The position numbers and the translations under genes were made by a program. From Atrina japonica (Eukaryota > Mollusca > Bivalvia > Pterioida > Pinnidae): DNA of 64,000 bases. The stretch covers positions 5,001 to 69,000 of the forward strand of contig BROG01000542.1 in the NCBI GenBank assembly GCA_030159075.1. Reading direction: 5' to 3'. The notes beneath the pieces were generated by a model, which saw only the letters and a list, made by a program, of their open reading frames with translations, searched no databases and had not been told where the DNA came from. Positions 11,201-22,190 of the stretch are shown in pieces. The first letter of the stretch is position 1, and each line of letters starts with the position of its first letter.

Positions 11201-14200
11201 ATTCATGTTTTATTCTTGTCTACTGTTAATTATGACTCTTCATGCTAGTCAGTTCCCCAGTATTGCATAAAATTCTAATGATATACAATATTTGGGTTTA
11301 AAATGATGAAATAGAATAATACAGTACGGTAATGGGAAATAGAAAGGTGTACAGCCTACATACAGGCTACGTAATTCATAGCTATGACAAGAAATCTGAT
11401 ATGAATAATCTTATTTAGCCATTACGTCATATCTCGGACACAAGACCCCACTACATCTGCTGATATTTAGAAATAAACATCCTACGGGAGTTGTCTTTCT
11501 ATTATAATGTTTACTTATATATCCGGTTAAGACGTAAGGATTGGCTATAAACATGTCTGTCAATATTTAAACCTTGAAATGACCATGAATTCCGAAAAAG
11601 AAGGAAAATATTGAAGGATTAAATATCGGAGAGAAGTAAATAAATTATTCGATTGTGAAGTAGACTGCTAATATGAAAATGAGTTTATCGACAAATAACG
11701 ACTGCAAATATTCCCGTTATTTTTGCTGTGCTTTTTGTCTGGTAAACCTATCACAGAGATTAAATTCAATAGCATTTTAAAATCTTTTTGTTTGAAAAAT
11801 GTACTTAAAAGATTGATTTTTAAAAACATGAAATCCCCTGTTATTGATAATTCATTGAGAAATTCTGGTCGATTTTAGACTAGAATAAACATGGACTTTG
11901 ATTGGCTGTAATGCAAACTTCAATGTCGCATTTCATTAACTCATCAACTCCTAAAAAACAATGGACTCATCTGTAAATCAATGGCTTAGACCAGTCCAAA
12001 TGTGTCTTTAGGGATGAATGGGTTAAATAAGAATTAATGTCATATTATTGATCTTTTCAACAATATGAGGCTTTATCAATAACGAGGTCTTAACTAAAAA
12101 ACATTTGTGTGATGTAATCAGAACGACCCACCTAAAAAAAAACCTGTCCCGAAACATTTCATGGCAGTTTTTCTGACTTATTATTTTATCTTATAAAAGT
12201 GGCATCAGCTGTGTTTACCAAAAAAATATTTTGATTTTTTCTACTTTTCCCTCTTGTACTTGATGTACTATTCCAAATAAGAGCTAAACACTGGCATAAA
12301 AATCTTATATTCTTATATATATTGTTAAAATAACGTCAGATCCAGTGTGGTATGCATATACATGTACAAATAGTAAGGTTGAATTAATCAATTGCAAGTG
12401 AAAATTTGTTAGAATGGGTTTCTCAAGCAATTTTCACAAAATATATAGAATTTCTGAATTTTCTGCCTATGTGTATCTCTTATTTTTTAGTGTATATCAA
12501 TGTAAGAACTTAAAAAGAAAAGATTTTTTTTGAAAAAAAAAAACAAAAAAACCCCAAAACAGCTAATGCCCGTATACAAAATTTGAAACATTGTCCAATT
12601 TATATATCAACATTTATCTATAAGAAAATAAAAAAAAAACCAAAAAACGACCCACTGACCCACTTTTCAAATTACGATGACCTGAAATTGATTTAAAAGA
12701 TAAACACTATGTAACGGTTGCCTTCGGTGTGGTCACATTACAAAATCACCTTGTTTTAATAAAAAATATTCAAATCTAAACTATCCATGTTTTCTTTTTT
12801 TCGTTATAAATATGTTCTTTAGTTTATACAATGTATGATTCCATCTTCCGAAAGCATACATATGTATGCAGTAGTTCTGAATTAACTCATTGACCCCTAT
12901 AGCCACATGTGGACTCATCCATTTCAAAGAATGGTAAAGTCCACTGTCAGAATTTAGGGGTGTATAATTTAGAATCCAAATATCAAAATGATTTTACATT
13001 CAATAGTAACTTGTTCACCCCTGAATTATGATGATAGACTCTACAGCTGATTAATCTGGGTGAGTCTAAATGTGACAGCAGGGGTTGATGTGTTTAAGTT
13101 AAAATGCAAAATATTTTAAAATTTCTCGACTTCATAGTAACAATTGACAAAATAAGAAATACTAAATCTTAGTTCCTGACCTCTTGCTGTATAATTATAT
13201 GCAGTGATTGTGTTCTAAATATATCGGTAAGCTAAATATAGGCTCCAACAAGCATCATTCCAATTCTTGATCACTAAAATCAATTTCGCAGCATGTCAGC
13301 ATTTTTGTTGTTTTATTTTTTTAATCTTTAAATTATTCTTATTCTAGTCTCAGCTACCGAAATTTTGCTTTGTTAATCATCGGATACTCTCAACTAGGGA
13401 ACTAGCATGGCGCTATGGTACATGTAGTTTATATGAAATGCAAGTGAAACTTCTAACTCGAGGGTCACAGGTTCAATTCCAGATAGAGGCAAAATTTATA
13501 TCTGGTAAGTAAATACCGTACAGTGAAAACTGTCCATCTGCCACTGAAATCTGGTCTCTCAAGACAGGTGGTTTCAAAAGAGGTCTAATTTCAAGGATTC
13601 ATTAAGCAAGTGGTTTCAAAAAGACAGGTGGTCGTTTATGAGAGTGGTCTCTCAAGACAGGGTCCACGATACAAATAAAAAGGTTTAAGCAACTCACCTG
13701 GACATTTATGGGACTGTTGGATTTGAATGTCATCATGCTGGGGTTGGAACTAGCGAGACTTGAAGGAATCGTAAATGAATATGTATTATCTTCTTCATCC
13801 AATGAAAAGCTGACTTCCTTTTTATTTTTGTTGAAATCCCTAGATGGCATGATATGGTCATGTGATCCTTTGGATGACGATGATCTATTACTACTATTTC
13901 TAGCGAGCGTTTGCATTATTTTTAATTCCTCCGCATTTTTAGCTCGATACTTGTGTTTTTTATCATCCATTTTTCGAATAACACAAATGACAACGATGAT
14001 AAGAAACGATAAGAGTGCAGTGACAGATGCGATGATAACGGCGATGATAATATTGTGTGATTTTTCAGTAGTCGTAACTTGTGTGATGGCGGTGGTATTG
14101 ACAAACTGTACGTGAATGGACAGATTTTGTCGGGTTGACCTCTGTTCTTTGTTTCCTTGATCTTCCGCAGTCAGTATCAAATCATATATCTTTATCTCAT

Positions 14201-16415
14201 ATAAACTTATTTTCCGTGCAAGAAATAGTTCCCCGGAATATGAATCAATCTTGAAAATATTTTCCTCATTTCCACTAATAATGCCGTAATAAATTTCTCC
14301 GTTGTTTCCAAAATCGAAGTCTTTGGCAATGACGGTGGTTACAAGACTGTCCACTTCTGCCAGATAAGAGAGATGCACCATATTTTCGGTAGAGTTCGGA
14401 AATATAAACTCGGGAGTGTTGTCATTTATATCGGTCAAGGTCACGATAACTTGTGCCGTACTGCTCTTTGGATTCACACCGCCATCTTTGGCGACAACTG
14501 CAAATGTAAACTTTTGTGCTGTTTCTCTGTCAAGTCTAGCAATGCTTTTGATTTCTCCTGTTGGCAATACTGTTAAGGGCAGATTACTCTGGTACTGAGT
14601 AGAAAGAGAAAAAGTAATCTTTCCATTATTTCCTGAATCTTTGTCACTTGCACTGATAATTCCAACTGTTGAAAAATTAGCGATTTCCTCGGAAACAGTA
14701 AACAAAAAGATGGAGGTATTGAACACAGGGGGGTTGTCATTTTCATCAAGAATCCGTAACTCAACCATTGCACTGTCTGAATGAGACACTGGATTCCCTC
14801 CATCATTTGCTAGGACCGTAAAAGTGGTCCTCGCTAAATCCTCGCGATCAAATGTTTTTCTAGTCCTTATGGTTCCATCTGTTGGATCTATAGTAAAGTT
14901 AAGTTGTGCCTCTGGCCCTAAACTGTATCGAATCTGTGCATTTGGTCCTAAATCAGGGTCATTGGCAGTAACTTTGACAACAACAATATTTTGTGGGCGA
15001 TTTTCCTTGATTTCTGCCATGTAAATTTTTTGTGTGAATTTCGGGGCATTGTCATTTTCATCTTGTACACGAACCTCGAAACTTGCAGTCGAGTTCTTTG
15101 AAGGGGTTCCGCCATCTTTACAAAATATAGTAACGTGGTGCTCATCTTTCTCTTCTCTGTCCAGCAAGCTGTCGACCACTATCTTGTACTCATTTTGGGT
15201 ATCGGGAAATTTTACGAGTTTGAAATAGTCATTTTTTATCGAACAGTTTACCTGACCATTAATCCCAGTGTCCTTGTCTCTGATTGTTATGTGAACAACA
15301 ATATCATTCGTGTCTGCATTTTCTGGAATAGTGGCGTAGTCGTAATCTGACAACAAATTGATGTCAATTTCTGGAGCATTATTATTGGTGTCGTTTATAT
15401 GAACAATTACAACCGCTTGACTACTTTTCCTTATAAATTCACCCTTATCTGTGGCCTCGACTATGATTCTGTAGGGAGTGTTTGGAATGAATTCTGGTTG
15501 ACCTACAACAGAAATTTCACCCGAATCCTTGTTCAGGGAAAATATATCTATATTTTGTGTCTGTCTGGCAGAAAAACTGTAGCCGATTTCAGCATTCATC
15601 CCGCTATCTTTGTCAGTAGCAGAGATTTGTAAAATGACAGAATTTACAGGTATGTCTTCTTTTATGGTGATGTCATACGTACCCTTGGTAAATTCCGGAC
15701 TATTATCATTTATATCCGTGACTGAAATATTCACAATTAAAGTTCCAGACTTAGGAGGATCCCCACCATCTTTGGCCCGAACATAAATGGTATAAGCACT
15801 CGTGGTTTCCCGATCAAGAGTTTGAATTAATCGTAGACTGACATCAGAAGTTCCATCAAGCTTAGGGAAAACATCTAACGCAAATATCCCAGCATTAGGG
15901 ATCAGTTCATAAACTTGAATAGAGTTATTGGCCCCCATGTCAATATCTGATGCTCCAAGAATTGGGAAGGTGGAATTAATGGTTGATCCCTCTGAAATCT
16001 GTAATGCAAAAGACTCCTGCGGAAATGTTGGTGCGTGATCATTGATATCATCAACGTAAACCTCGACATTAATTGTACTGTAGTAATTTCCACTTCTGGC
16101 TCCGATACGTAGTTTCAGTTTACAGACGGCTTTAAATGGACACAGGGATTCCCGATCCAATCTTTCCTCTGTATTTAAAATCCCGGATATTTCATCCAAA
16201 GCAAATTTATCAGGATGATCGGTGCCACTTAAAAACGAATATCTCATATCTCGGAGCACGTCATCTGTCACTTGTGGGTTGCTTGATAAATTAGCATCCT
16301 GTCCGACATTTCCTAAAATCACTTTCGGATCCCTTTCCTCTTTTATGTGATACGAAATTGCCAAGCATTCTTCTATAACCAATACAAAAAGCAGAATACA
16401 TATTTTTGTTTCCAT
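5515..16415 (-). CDS. Protocadherin, 7 cadherin repeats, delta-1-like (4 coding exons joined)
   Basis: Homophilic/heterophilic Ca2+-dependent adhesion receptor of the plasma membrane, probably neuronal. Join 16415-13698, 10386-10237, 6925-6772, 6038-5515 on the minus strand; all introns are GT-AG with phases 0, 0, 1, giving 1181 residues. Seen: signal peptide 1-19; seven cadherin repeats (about 20-131, 132-242, 243-350, 351-460, 461-565, 566-670, 671-771) separated by six DxNDN-type linkers; Cx5C pair C92/C98 in EC1, a protocadherin hallmark; membrane helix about 788-813; basic stop-transfer RKMDDKKHK; KEVSF at 866-870; GDSGRGGSEED in exon 3; acidic C-terminal region ending DTVV, a class I PDZ ligand. 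One large exon for the whole ectodomain is typical of protocadherins. EC3 lacks the DRE motif. The start was chosen for the signal peptide and strong Kozak context (ACCATGG). Known of the family: seven repeats plus a K/R-x-V-x-F motif fits delta-1 protocadherins; direct orthology is an inference. Confidence 0.93.
6039..6771 (-). other. Protocadherin intron 3
   Basis: 733-bp GT-AG intron, phase 1. I see no named repeat or gene in it. Confidence 0.85.
6772..6925 (-). other. Protocadherin coding exon 3 (Ser/Gly-acidic tail motif)
   Basis: A 154-nt exon entered in phase 0 and left in phase 1. The acceptor is a T-run followed by cag (edge 6925); the donor is ACAG|gttagt at 6771. It encodes residues 957-1007 with the motif TTGDSGRGGSEEDVR, which resembles the conserved Ser/Gly/acidic cytoplasmic motif of delta-type protocadherins (family comparison from memory, not computed). 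Confidence 0.87.
7002..7185. mobile_element. Family C MITE, copy 1
   Basis: 184 bp from TA-CAGTGAAACTTGTATAT to GCAGGTTTTACTG-TA: inverted ends with TA at each side, as in TA-targeting Tc1/mariner/pogo-type elements. No transposase; non-autonomous. Confidence 0.8.
7399..7575. mobile_element. Family D MITE, relative of family C
   Basis: Contains TATAAGGGTCACC blocks, GGTCAATATTTTCTGG and an end CAGGTTTCACTGTA. A shorter copy lies at 53215-53304. Confidence 0.6.
8063..8276. mobile_element. Family C MITE, copy 2, with poly-A expansion
   Basis: Same order of blocks as 7002-7185. A run of about 30 A at 8188-8217 has grown where the first copy has only a few. Confidence 0.8.
8465..8554. mobile_element. 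Family A MITE, copy 3 (inverted)
   Basis: 90 bp, TTAACCCATTCACCCCTAA to GGGGTTGATGAGTTAA, in the opposite orientation to copy 1. Inside protocadherin intron 2. Confidence 0.85.
9658..9685. repeat. Poly-A tract
   Basis: About 28 consecutive A in intron 2. Confidence 0.9.
9865..9897. other. Perfect 9-bp stem hairpin followed by TTTT
   Basis: AGCCCCATG, a 15-nt spacer, then CATGGGGCT and a short T run. No known small RNA recognised. Confidence 0.4.
10237..10386 (-). other. Protocadherin coding exon 2 (cytoplasmic tail)
   Basis: A 150-nt exon of exactly 50 codons, phase 0 at both ends. Acceptor ...ctacactttttag before 10386; donor GAG|gttagtgc at 10236. It encodes residues 907-956, including a basic, Gln-rich stretch SLRLQQRILQTKQKQ that could form a short amphipathic helix. 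Being symmetric, it could be skipped without a frameshift, so alternative tails are possible. Confidence 0.85.
10541..10800 (+). mobile_element. Possible SINE fragment with B box
   Basis: A GGGTTCAAATCC B-box-like block at about 10769-10780 ends a stretch without other recognisable features. No A box found. Confidence 0.2.
11936..12026. mobile_element. Family A MITE, copy 4
   Basis: 91 bp, TTAACTCATCAACTCCTAA to GATGAATGGGTTAA. Same core as 1108-1198. Confidence 0.85.
12200..12571. mobile_element. Family E hairpin MITE, copy 2
   Basis: Inverted ends GGCATCAGCTGTGTTTACC and ACAGCTAATGCCC with A/T runs inside them. Internal arms carry TGGCATAAAAATCTTATAT and TTTTCACAAAATATATAG. Confidence 0.75.
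12882..13097. mobile_element. Long family A element
   Basis: 216 bp with family A ends (TTAACTCATTGACCCCTA; GGGGTTGATGTGTTTAA) but a different, longer middle that is itself an inverted repeat. Matches 25951-26160. Confidence 0.75.
13398..13510 (+). mobile_element. tRNA-like SINE fragment
   Basis: A-box-like TGGCGCTATGG at about 13407 and a perfect B box GGTTCAATTCC at about 13472. Not a functional tRNA: no cloverleaf could be drawn. Confidence 0.35.
13519..13671. mobile_element. Family B MITE, copy 1
   Basis: Begins TA-CAGTGAAAACTGTCC, ends TCAAGACAGGGTCCACGATA; internal GGTGGTTTC and GGTCTCTCAAGACAGG blocks. It sits just outside the donor of the large exon. Confidence 0.7.
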
Positions 16416-16421
16416 GGTAAC
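16413..16421 (-). promoter_or_regulatory. Kozak context and start codon of the protocadherin
   Basis: GTTACCATGG: A at -3 and G at +4, a near-ideal eukaryotic start. It is followed directly by a hydrophobic signal peptide. This decides the start against the in-frame ATG at 16553, which overlaps the splice acceptor. Confidence 0.75.
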
Positions 16422-16432
16422 ACAACAGTGTG

Positions 16433-16450
16433 TCAGAGATCCGTCGTCAT
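16433..16450 (-). promoter_or_regulatory. Upstream ORF in the protocadherin 5' leader (MTTDL)
   Basis: An ATG at 16450 opens a 5-codon reading frame ending in TGA at 16433, out of frame with and 17 nt before the main ATG. If the leader is as inferred, this uORF would dampen or tune translation of the protocadherin. Confidence 0.4.
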
Positions 16451-16541
16451 AGCAACTTGTTTGTTTCCTGCGTTTCTTTACACAATATATTTTAGCGTGA
16501 TTCTTGACCTCTTGCTTATTTGAAACTTCACTTTGTCCGAC

Positions 16542-16553
16542 CTGCAATAACAA
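16542..16553 (-). promoter_or_regulatory. Splice acceptor before the protocadherin start exon
   Basis: Minus-strand ttgttattgcag precedes GTCGGACAAAG. It implies that a 5' UTR exon lies at higher coordinates and that the in-frame ATG at 16553 is intronic. Confidence 0.5.
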
Positions 16554-18490
16554 ATGATTGAAATGTTTACAAAAAGGAAAGGAATTCCATCAGCTTTCGG
16601 GATACACACGACCTTAAATATATAATCTTATTCTTGATCCTGCTTATCACCTAAAATCCAGAAATAAAGAGCGTCTTACGATCGCTACGTATACTAATGC
16701 AACGGATCCCTATAAGTCTTGCAATTCTGAGTTAACGCCATTCTTTCTGCGTCTTAATTCCATGTTTTAAAGGTTATGATAAATCCAGCAGTGATTTTAA
16801 TATGAAATTTATAAAGTTTTAATCTCTCGCGACATGTGTTAAAAAAGAACTCTTAAATTTAAAAGGAAGTGTCCCGGTTTACATAAAGAGATGTAAGCTT
16901 CTGTGACTAAGCCCCGAAACTCTAAATATTTAAAAACACTAATATCATAAAGTTTAAAATCAGTTTATTCTTCAATTCATTTAAGGAAAGTAAGAGATAT
17001 ATTTAACCTGATTTTGATAATGATAAATTGTACGAGAGCTTTAAACAGTTCTGTAAACATACATTATATCATCTCAAATCATTTGTAATTTCCTTTTTAC
17101 CTAATATTTACAAGGTAGTCAATAATGCACAATAAAAAGGAAACATGTTGAAATTATCAAAATAGGACGAAATGTGAATAAATAGAAAACATGTTTTTTT
17201 TTCAGTCATCTTTTTTAAAGAATGAATACAGATTTGAAGGTCAGAATCGTATATTTTTTTAATATGTATGTCTGGAAAATTAATTGTAACTTACTTAAAG
17301 TATGAATATCATAGCTAATCATTTTAGTAGGCTAAATCATTCAGCACCAGATTTATTTCTTGTATGGAAAACAAATACATGTACATTTGTAAATGTATCA
17401 TAAAGTCACAAGGTTGTCCAACCTAAGGACTTTTAAGACAAAATCAGCCATATTTGAAATCTGTCCAAAAATAGTGATTGGTTATTTGTTTTTAAATAAG
17501 CCACCACAATTTCTTAAAATATTTAAAATTAATGAATAATAAAAATGAAAATTTATATGCACTATATTACTAGAAAAAAATCTGAAATTGCTCCATCTTT
17601 ATATTTTTGGGTGGTGGTTTTTTTTATATGCAAACTATAGAAATCAATTCATATAAATAAATTGTACATGTATATGTGAGTTTATATAAAGTATTTTTTT
17701 ATTCTGACTTAATCATTTTTAAAAAACAAATTAAAGTGATTTAAGTTCTTGACTCAAACATTGGTGGGTTGAGACATATATTCTTAAATACAATTTTCTT
17801 TAATAATTTGTTTATTTGAAATATGATTGTACATTCAAGTTTCAGCAGTCGTCATTACCACATGTGACGCCCAAAATTCACTTGATTTTAAATGCTAACT
17901 CATCAATCCCCTGAAAAACAATGGACTCTTCTGTAAATCAATGACTTAGACTAGTCCAAATGTGTCTTAAGGGGTGAATGAGTTAAACAAAATTTTAAAT
18001 ACAATTTTTCTTTAATATTTCATTTGTCTGAAATATGATTGTCTCTGTAGTCGTTATTTTCATATTTTCATAGTGAAATGTTCAGTAAATCCCCAAAATT
18101 TTATGATTTTACATTTATATGAAAGATTTTTAATTTTGTATCCTCTTGGTCAGCTAAATCATAAGATAAATTTCAAACTCATAAAATGAAAATCTTGTTC
18201 CAACAATTATAGAGAGTACAAGGGACAGAAAGTTACGTCGGTGTAGGAGATTGACAGAAATGACTGACACCTGTTTGCTTTAAATGTACACAATGGACTA
18301 AAAATCCAGTAATTTATTTACTTCATTCATTATCGGATAAAAGGAAAATCCGGGGTACGATGGACATCATAATGATGTAGTATCACCTAGGAGCCGATAT
18401 CAAAGTTTTACATAATAGAGCTAAATCACAGGTTATCGGCACTGATACACCTAAAGGTTATTATTCAGCTTGTAGCTGTTACTCAATAGG
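16554..18490. other. Upstream intron or intergenic DNA
   Basis: AT-rich, without a recognisable exon. It contains one family A copy at 17895-17986. Confidence 0.5.
17895..17986. mobile_element. Family A MITE, copy 5
   Basis: 92 bp; the left end has decayed to CTAACTCATCAATCCCCTGA, the right end is GGGGTGAATGAGTTAA. Confidence 0.85.
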
Positions 18491-18495
18491 GGTGT

Positions 18496-18713
18496 GGTAC
18501 TACTGACTAATGACAGCTCTGGTACCTACCCACATGTATTACTGCCTAATGACAGATCTGGTGGGTATCCACATGTATTACTGCCTAATGACAGCTCTGG
18601 TACCTAACCACATGTATTACTGCCTAATGACAGATCTGGTGGGTATCCACAAGTACATGTACTGCATGTATTGACTAATGGCAGCTCTGGTGGGTACCTA
18701 CCCACATGTACTA
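18496..18713. repeat. 39-44-bp minisatellite, 5 units
   Basis: Unit around TACTGCCTAATGACAG followed by TCTGGTGGGTATCCACATG. It abuts the family B element that follows. Confidence 0.85.
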
Positions 18714-18902
18714 CAGAAGAACCTGTCTTAAGAACCCACCCGCCTCCCCCATCTGCCACTGCAATGTGGCCTCTGAGGACAGGTGGTGGTATCTCAAAAA
18801 AGGTTATACATGTAAATGTATTTAAAAGATGATTTAACCAAGTGGTTTTCAAAATGTGATCCCAGAAGACAGGAGGTTTTTCACAAGAGTGGTTCTGATA
18901 TA
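18712..18902. mobile_element. Family B MITE, copy 2
   Basis: Begins CAGAAGAACCTGTCTTAAG; the internal order matches other copies; the right terminal repeat is missing. Confidence 0.65.
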
Positions 18903-18956
18903 CTGGCATGTACATGTAAGACATCTATTGTCAAACATTTTCTTTATGTATTTTTT

Positions 18957-19052
18957 ATAACTAATAAACAAAGGGCTATAACTCATAAACAAAGGGCAAT
19001 AACTAATAAAACAAAGGGCAATAACACATAAACAAAGGGAAATAACTGATAA
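18957..19052. repeat. 22-23-bp minisatellite, 4 units
   Basis: Unit AACAAAGGGCAATAACTAATA with small variations. Confidence 0.85.
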
Positions 19053-19132
19053 AGATGTGATGAGCTTTACATGAGCTAATAGTTGAATGGACTTTTGCTA
19101 TATCTTTAAGGCAGAGTTGAACCTGCTTTAAA

Positions 19133-19337
19133 TACAGTGGAACCTGTCTTAAGATACCACTGTTGTCTTGAGAAACCACCTGTCTTAAGAGACCACTTGT
19201 CTTGAGAGACCACATTTCAAAAGTCATGTCATTAAACAGTCCTTTAAAATGGAATCTCTTTTGAGAGATTATACAATGATAGAAGTCAAAGCCCACATTT
19301 CAGTGGCAGGTGGTCCTTCAAGACGGGTCCTACTATA
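19133..19337. mobile_element. Family B MITE, copy 3
   Basis: TA-CAGTGGAACCTGTCTTAAG to TCAAGACGGGTCCTACTATA; one of the fullest copies, with repeated GAGAGACCAC blocks in its left half. Confidence 0.8.
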
Positions 19338-19339
19338 CA

Positions 19340-21755
19340 AATGTATTACAGTACTCTAGTTGAATACCACCTTGAAGCTGTTGAGACAACTCAACAAGGG
19401 AACCACCATTTTTGTGTCTTCCCAAGAGACTGACTGTCTCAAAAGACATTTCTATAACTGAAGGGTTCATCTCAAAACAGATTCTGATCCAATTGTCATA
19501 TACACTTGAGTAATATGTGAACTTCAGGTAATCCTGAAATCTGATTGGCTACCAGACCAAGTTTTGAATATCTGTATTCTGTTACAATCCTGTGTTGAAT
19601 ATTATATATTCACAATAGATAAAGGCATATTGTTGTATGTTAAGGACCGGGCATGCTAAAATAATTACTTCCAGACAGACAAACTATAAAAAAAATGTGA
19701 TACTAGAGTGATTCTTATTTTAATGAGAGATATCAAATAAAAGTCTTTCTTTAATTCTTTATGTCACCTGAATGAAATTTTATGTTTCAAATGTGTAACT
19801 CTGCACAGATTATTGTCACTGCCTTGGCGAACTCGAACTTTTAAAGGACGGATTTTATGATATGATCATAGACCTTTTGTGGATAATGGTATTTTTATGT
19901 TGAAATAATTTTAAGAACATATGTTGCTATGGATTTGAAATTGTTTCATTCACACATAGTTTTTCGCGGCTTGATATCTGATGATGAATCTCATTGCATC
20001 TGGTCGGTATGAATTTGGCAATGAACAAACAGTGAGAAAGTAATTATTCTCGTAAACTTTTTATAAGTGCCGCAATTGATAAAAGATGTTGATTATTAAC
20101 TAAGATGTAGATACGAGCATTTTTTCGCAATAGTGTTACAACTACAGAGACCTGTTGACTTGAAATTAATTGAGAGAAATGTCAGAATTTTTAAAAATCC
20201 TCAAATGTTATTAAACTTAGATATTTAAATTTCTGGTTTATTTTTATTATATGTTTACTAATGTCTATATATATATATATATATATATAAATTCTGTCTT
20301 AAAAAAAGGTTACAATATAACTAATCTAGTAGAGTTATTTTTTAGTGGTAGGCCTATCTGTAGACAGGTGGTCTCTTGGAAAAAGTGGTCACAAGATAAA
20401 TTCTATTATTAGACATAATTAAAATGAATTAAAAAAAAAAAAAAAATGTTCAAGTCAATTACTACTAGTGTCATGTTAAACTCACCAAACAAAAACATTC
20501 AAATTGATTTTAAGAAATTTGAAAACAATAAAAAAAAAACCTTTGAAAAGTACAAAAATGTATACTGTACATTCTTATACTTCAGTCAATAAACAAACTG
20601 TTTACAAAGATTCGAAAAAAAATATATGTTTACATACCAAATACGGTAGACCCTACCAAAAGCACCAAAAACAAACATTTTGTAAAGTTCGGTATGGTAT
20701 CGCTGTCAGAGTTTGTTCAGCTGTAAGGCCGACCATCAACATGAAGGATTCCAATTTGAGGGTCAAATAAAAATCATATCATTAAAATTCATCAGATTCA
20801 TTGCAATCATTATCTTCACACCTATGTTATCAGTAACCATGGTGACGACATGAAGACAGTCCATTTGTAAATATTTCCAATGCGGGAAGCCTGGTTAATT
20901 TACTTAAGTCTCTTACTGATGTTTGACTGAGTTTTGGTGTCTCAAAGGGGATCAATATATTTAAAACAAAAGATCCCCCCCCCCCCGTGTAAAATCAATT
21001 TAAAGACCGCAGAGTTTTTGTCTCAAAGTTAATCATTTAAATCTAACACCTCATGAAAGAAAATCAAACAGAGAATTAATTTATGATAGTTCCATTGTCC
21101 AGGTATCAATTTTATCATGTCAGATCAAACAGAGAATGCAAATATGACTGCTTAGGCAAATATTGTTTGTTGATAAACCTGAACTGAAATCTAACTTAAC
21201 GATACTGAATGCTGATCCAGGTGTTAAAAACGGGAATTTGTAGGACCGAATGACCAGGTCATTTATAACCATATCCCAATGACCTGGGTCTGTATAATCC
21301 CGTATCACCTTGTAATCGCTTTGTATCTGTATCAATTTGTTAATGTAAACAATATTAAACAAGTCCGAGAGAATTCCTAATTATCGTAAACTTCGTTGTC
21401 AGGCCTCCCATCCTATTTACAAAGACTATGGATACGCTGCTATTCCGTAAGTCACGATTTGTCTGCTTACAAAAATATTCTAGAAAAAAACTTTTACAAA
21501 ATTTGTAAAATGTACTATTTGCACCTCATTTACTGGTGAAATGTCACAAGTTTTGACTTAAACTACAGACTTTCACTTTCGCCAATTCTGTTAGGGTTTT
21601 CTTTTTGTTTTTTTTTTCAGTTCAATAATATGTATTATCAAATCCTGTTTCAAAGTCTCACAGGTCTGACACAATCTGGATTCAAAACACTACATTATGT
21701 CCTACTGAGCAACATCACATTTACTGTTCAATAAAATTACCGTAGTTGAAGTCTA
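19340..21755. other. Gene-free stretch
   Basis: No exon recognised. It holds a short (TA)n near 20265-20290, a family B fragment near 20345-20400 and small homopolymers. Confidence 0.5.
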
Positions 21756-21763
21756 TCACATGT

Positions 21764-22190
21764 ACATCTATCTATCTATCTATCTATCTAATTGTCTATC
21801 TATCTATCTAATTGTCTATCTATCTATCTATCTATCTATTTGTTTCTTTTTCTTACTTTTTTTGCTTTCTTTTTCTCCCTTCCTCCTTGTCAGTTCTCTC
21901 TGTCTCTTTCTCTCTCTCTGTCTCTGTCTCTCTCTGTATAAGTTCATGTATTTGTGAGCATGTGTGTGTCACTCTCTCTCTTTCTCTGTTTAAGTTCATG
22001 TACCGGTATTTGTGAGCATGTGTTTGTGTGTGTGTGTGTCTCTCTCTCTTTCTCTCTCTCTCTCTCTGTATGAATGTACATGTATTTGTGAGCATGTGTG
22101 TGTGTCACTATGTGTGTATGAATGTATCTGTGTGTTTGTATGAATGTATTTGTGTGTGTGAGTGCATGTGTGTGTGTACTTAACATTTCC
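21764..22190. repeat. Compound microsatellite (TCTA)n-(TC)n-(TG)n
   Basis: TCTA units to about 21840, a unique pyrimidine-rich linker 21834-21920, then alternating TC and TG runs. Open frames here (IYLSIYLS, TQTHTH) are low-complexity artefacts. Confidence 0.9.

Larger units (their letters stand above)
10387..13697 (-). other. Protocadherin intron 1 of the coding part
   Basis: Phase 0 intron with family A (11936-12026, 12882-13097), family E (12200-12571), family B (13519-13671) and a tRNA-like SINE fragment (13398-13510). No coding exon was recognised. Confidence 0.85.
13698..16541 (-). other. Protocadherin exon 1 of the coding part: 5' UTR, ectodomain, TM
   Basis: The 3' edge is CAG at 13698 followed by the donor gtgagt (13697-13692), leaving phase 0 after residue Q906. 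The 5' edge at 16541 is inferred from an acceptor ttgttattgcag just upstream. The 126-nt leader between 16541 and the start codon at 16415 stays open in the coding frame, so frame alone does not fix the start; the signal peptide and Kozak context do. The cadherin Ca-binding signatures (DRE, DxD, DxNDN) are readable through most of the exon. N-glycosylation sequons are numerous. Confidence 0.9.

Noticed and set aside
6926..13697. The two protocadherin introns have the same length (3311 bp), suggesting duplication
   Set aside because: Their contents (different MITEs, no shared sequence order) show no similarity; the equal length is coincidence.
5515..13990. WAVE-complex binding (WIRS) motif in the protocadherin tail
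   Set aside because: No segment fits hydrophobic-x-S/T-F-x-x-S/T; near misses fail at the last position.
13708..15632. Plus-strand and off-frame open frames across the large exon
   Set aside because: They are shadows of the cadherin reading frame on the minus strand.
16416..16553. The 46-residue N-terminal extension starting at the ATG at 16553
   Set aside because: It overlaps a splice acceptor, has no signal peptide at its start, and the downstream ATG has ideal Kozak context plus signal peptide.
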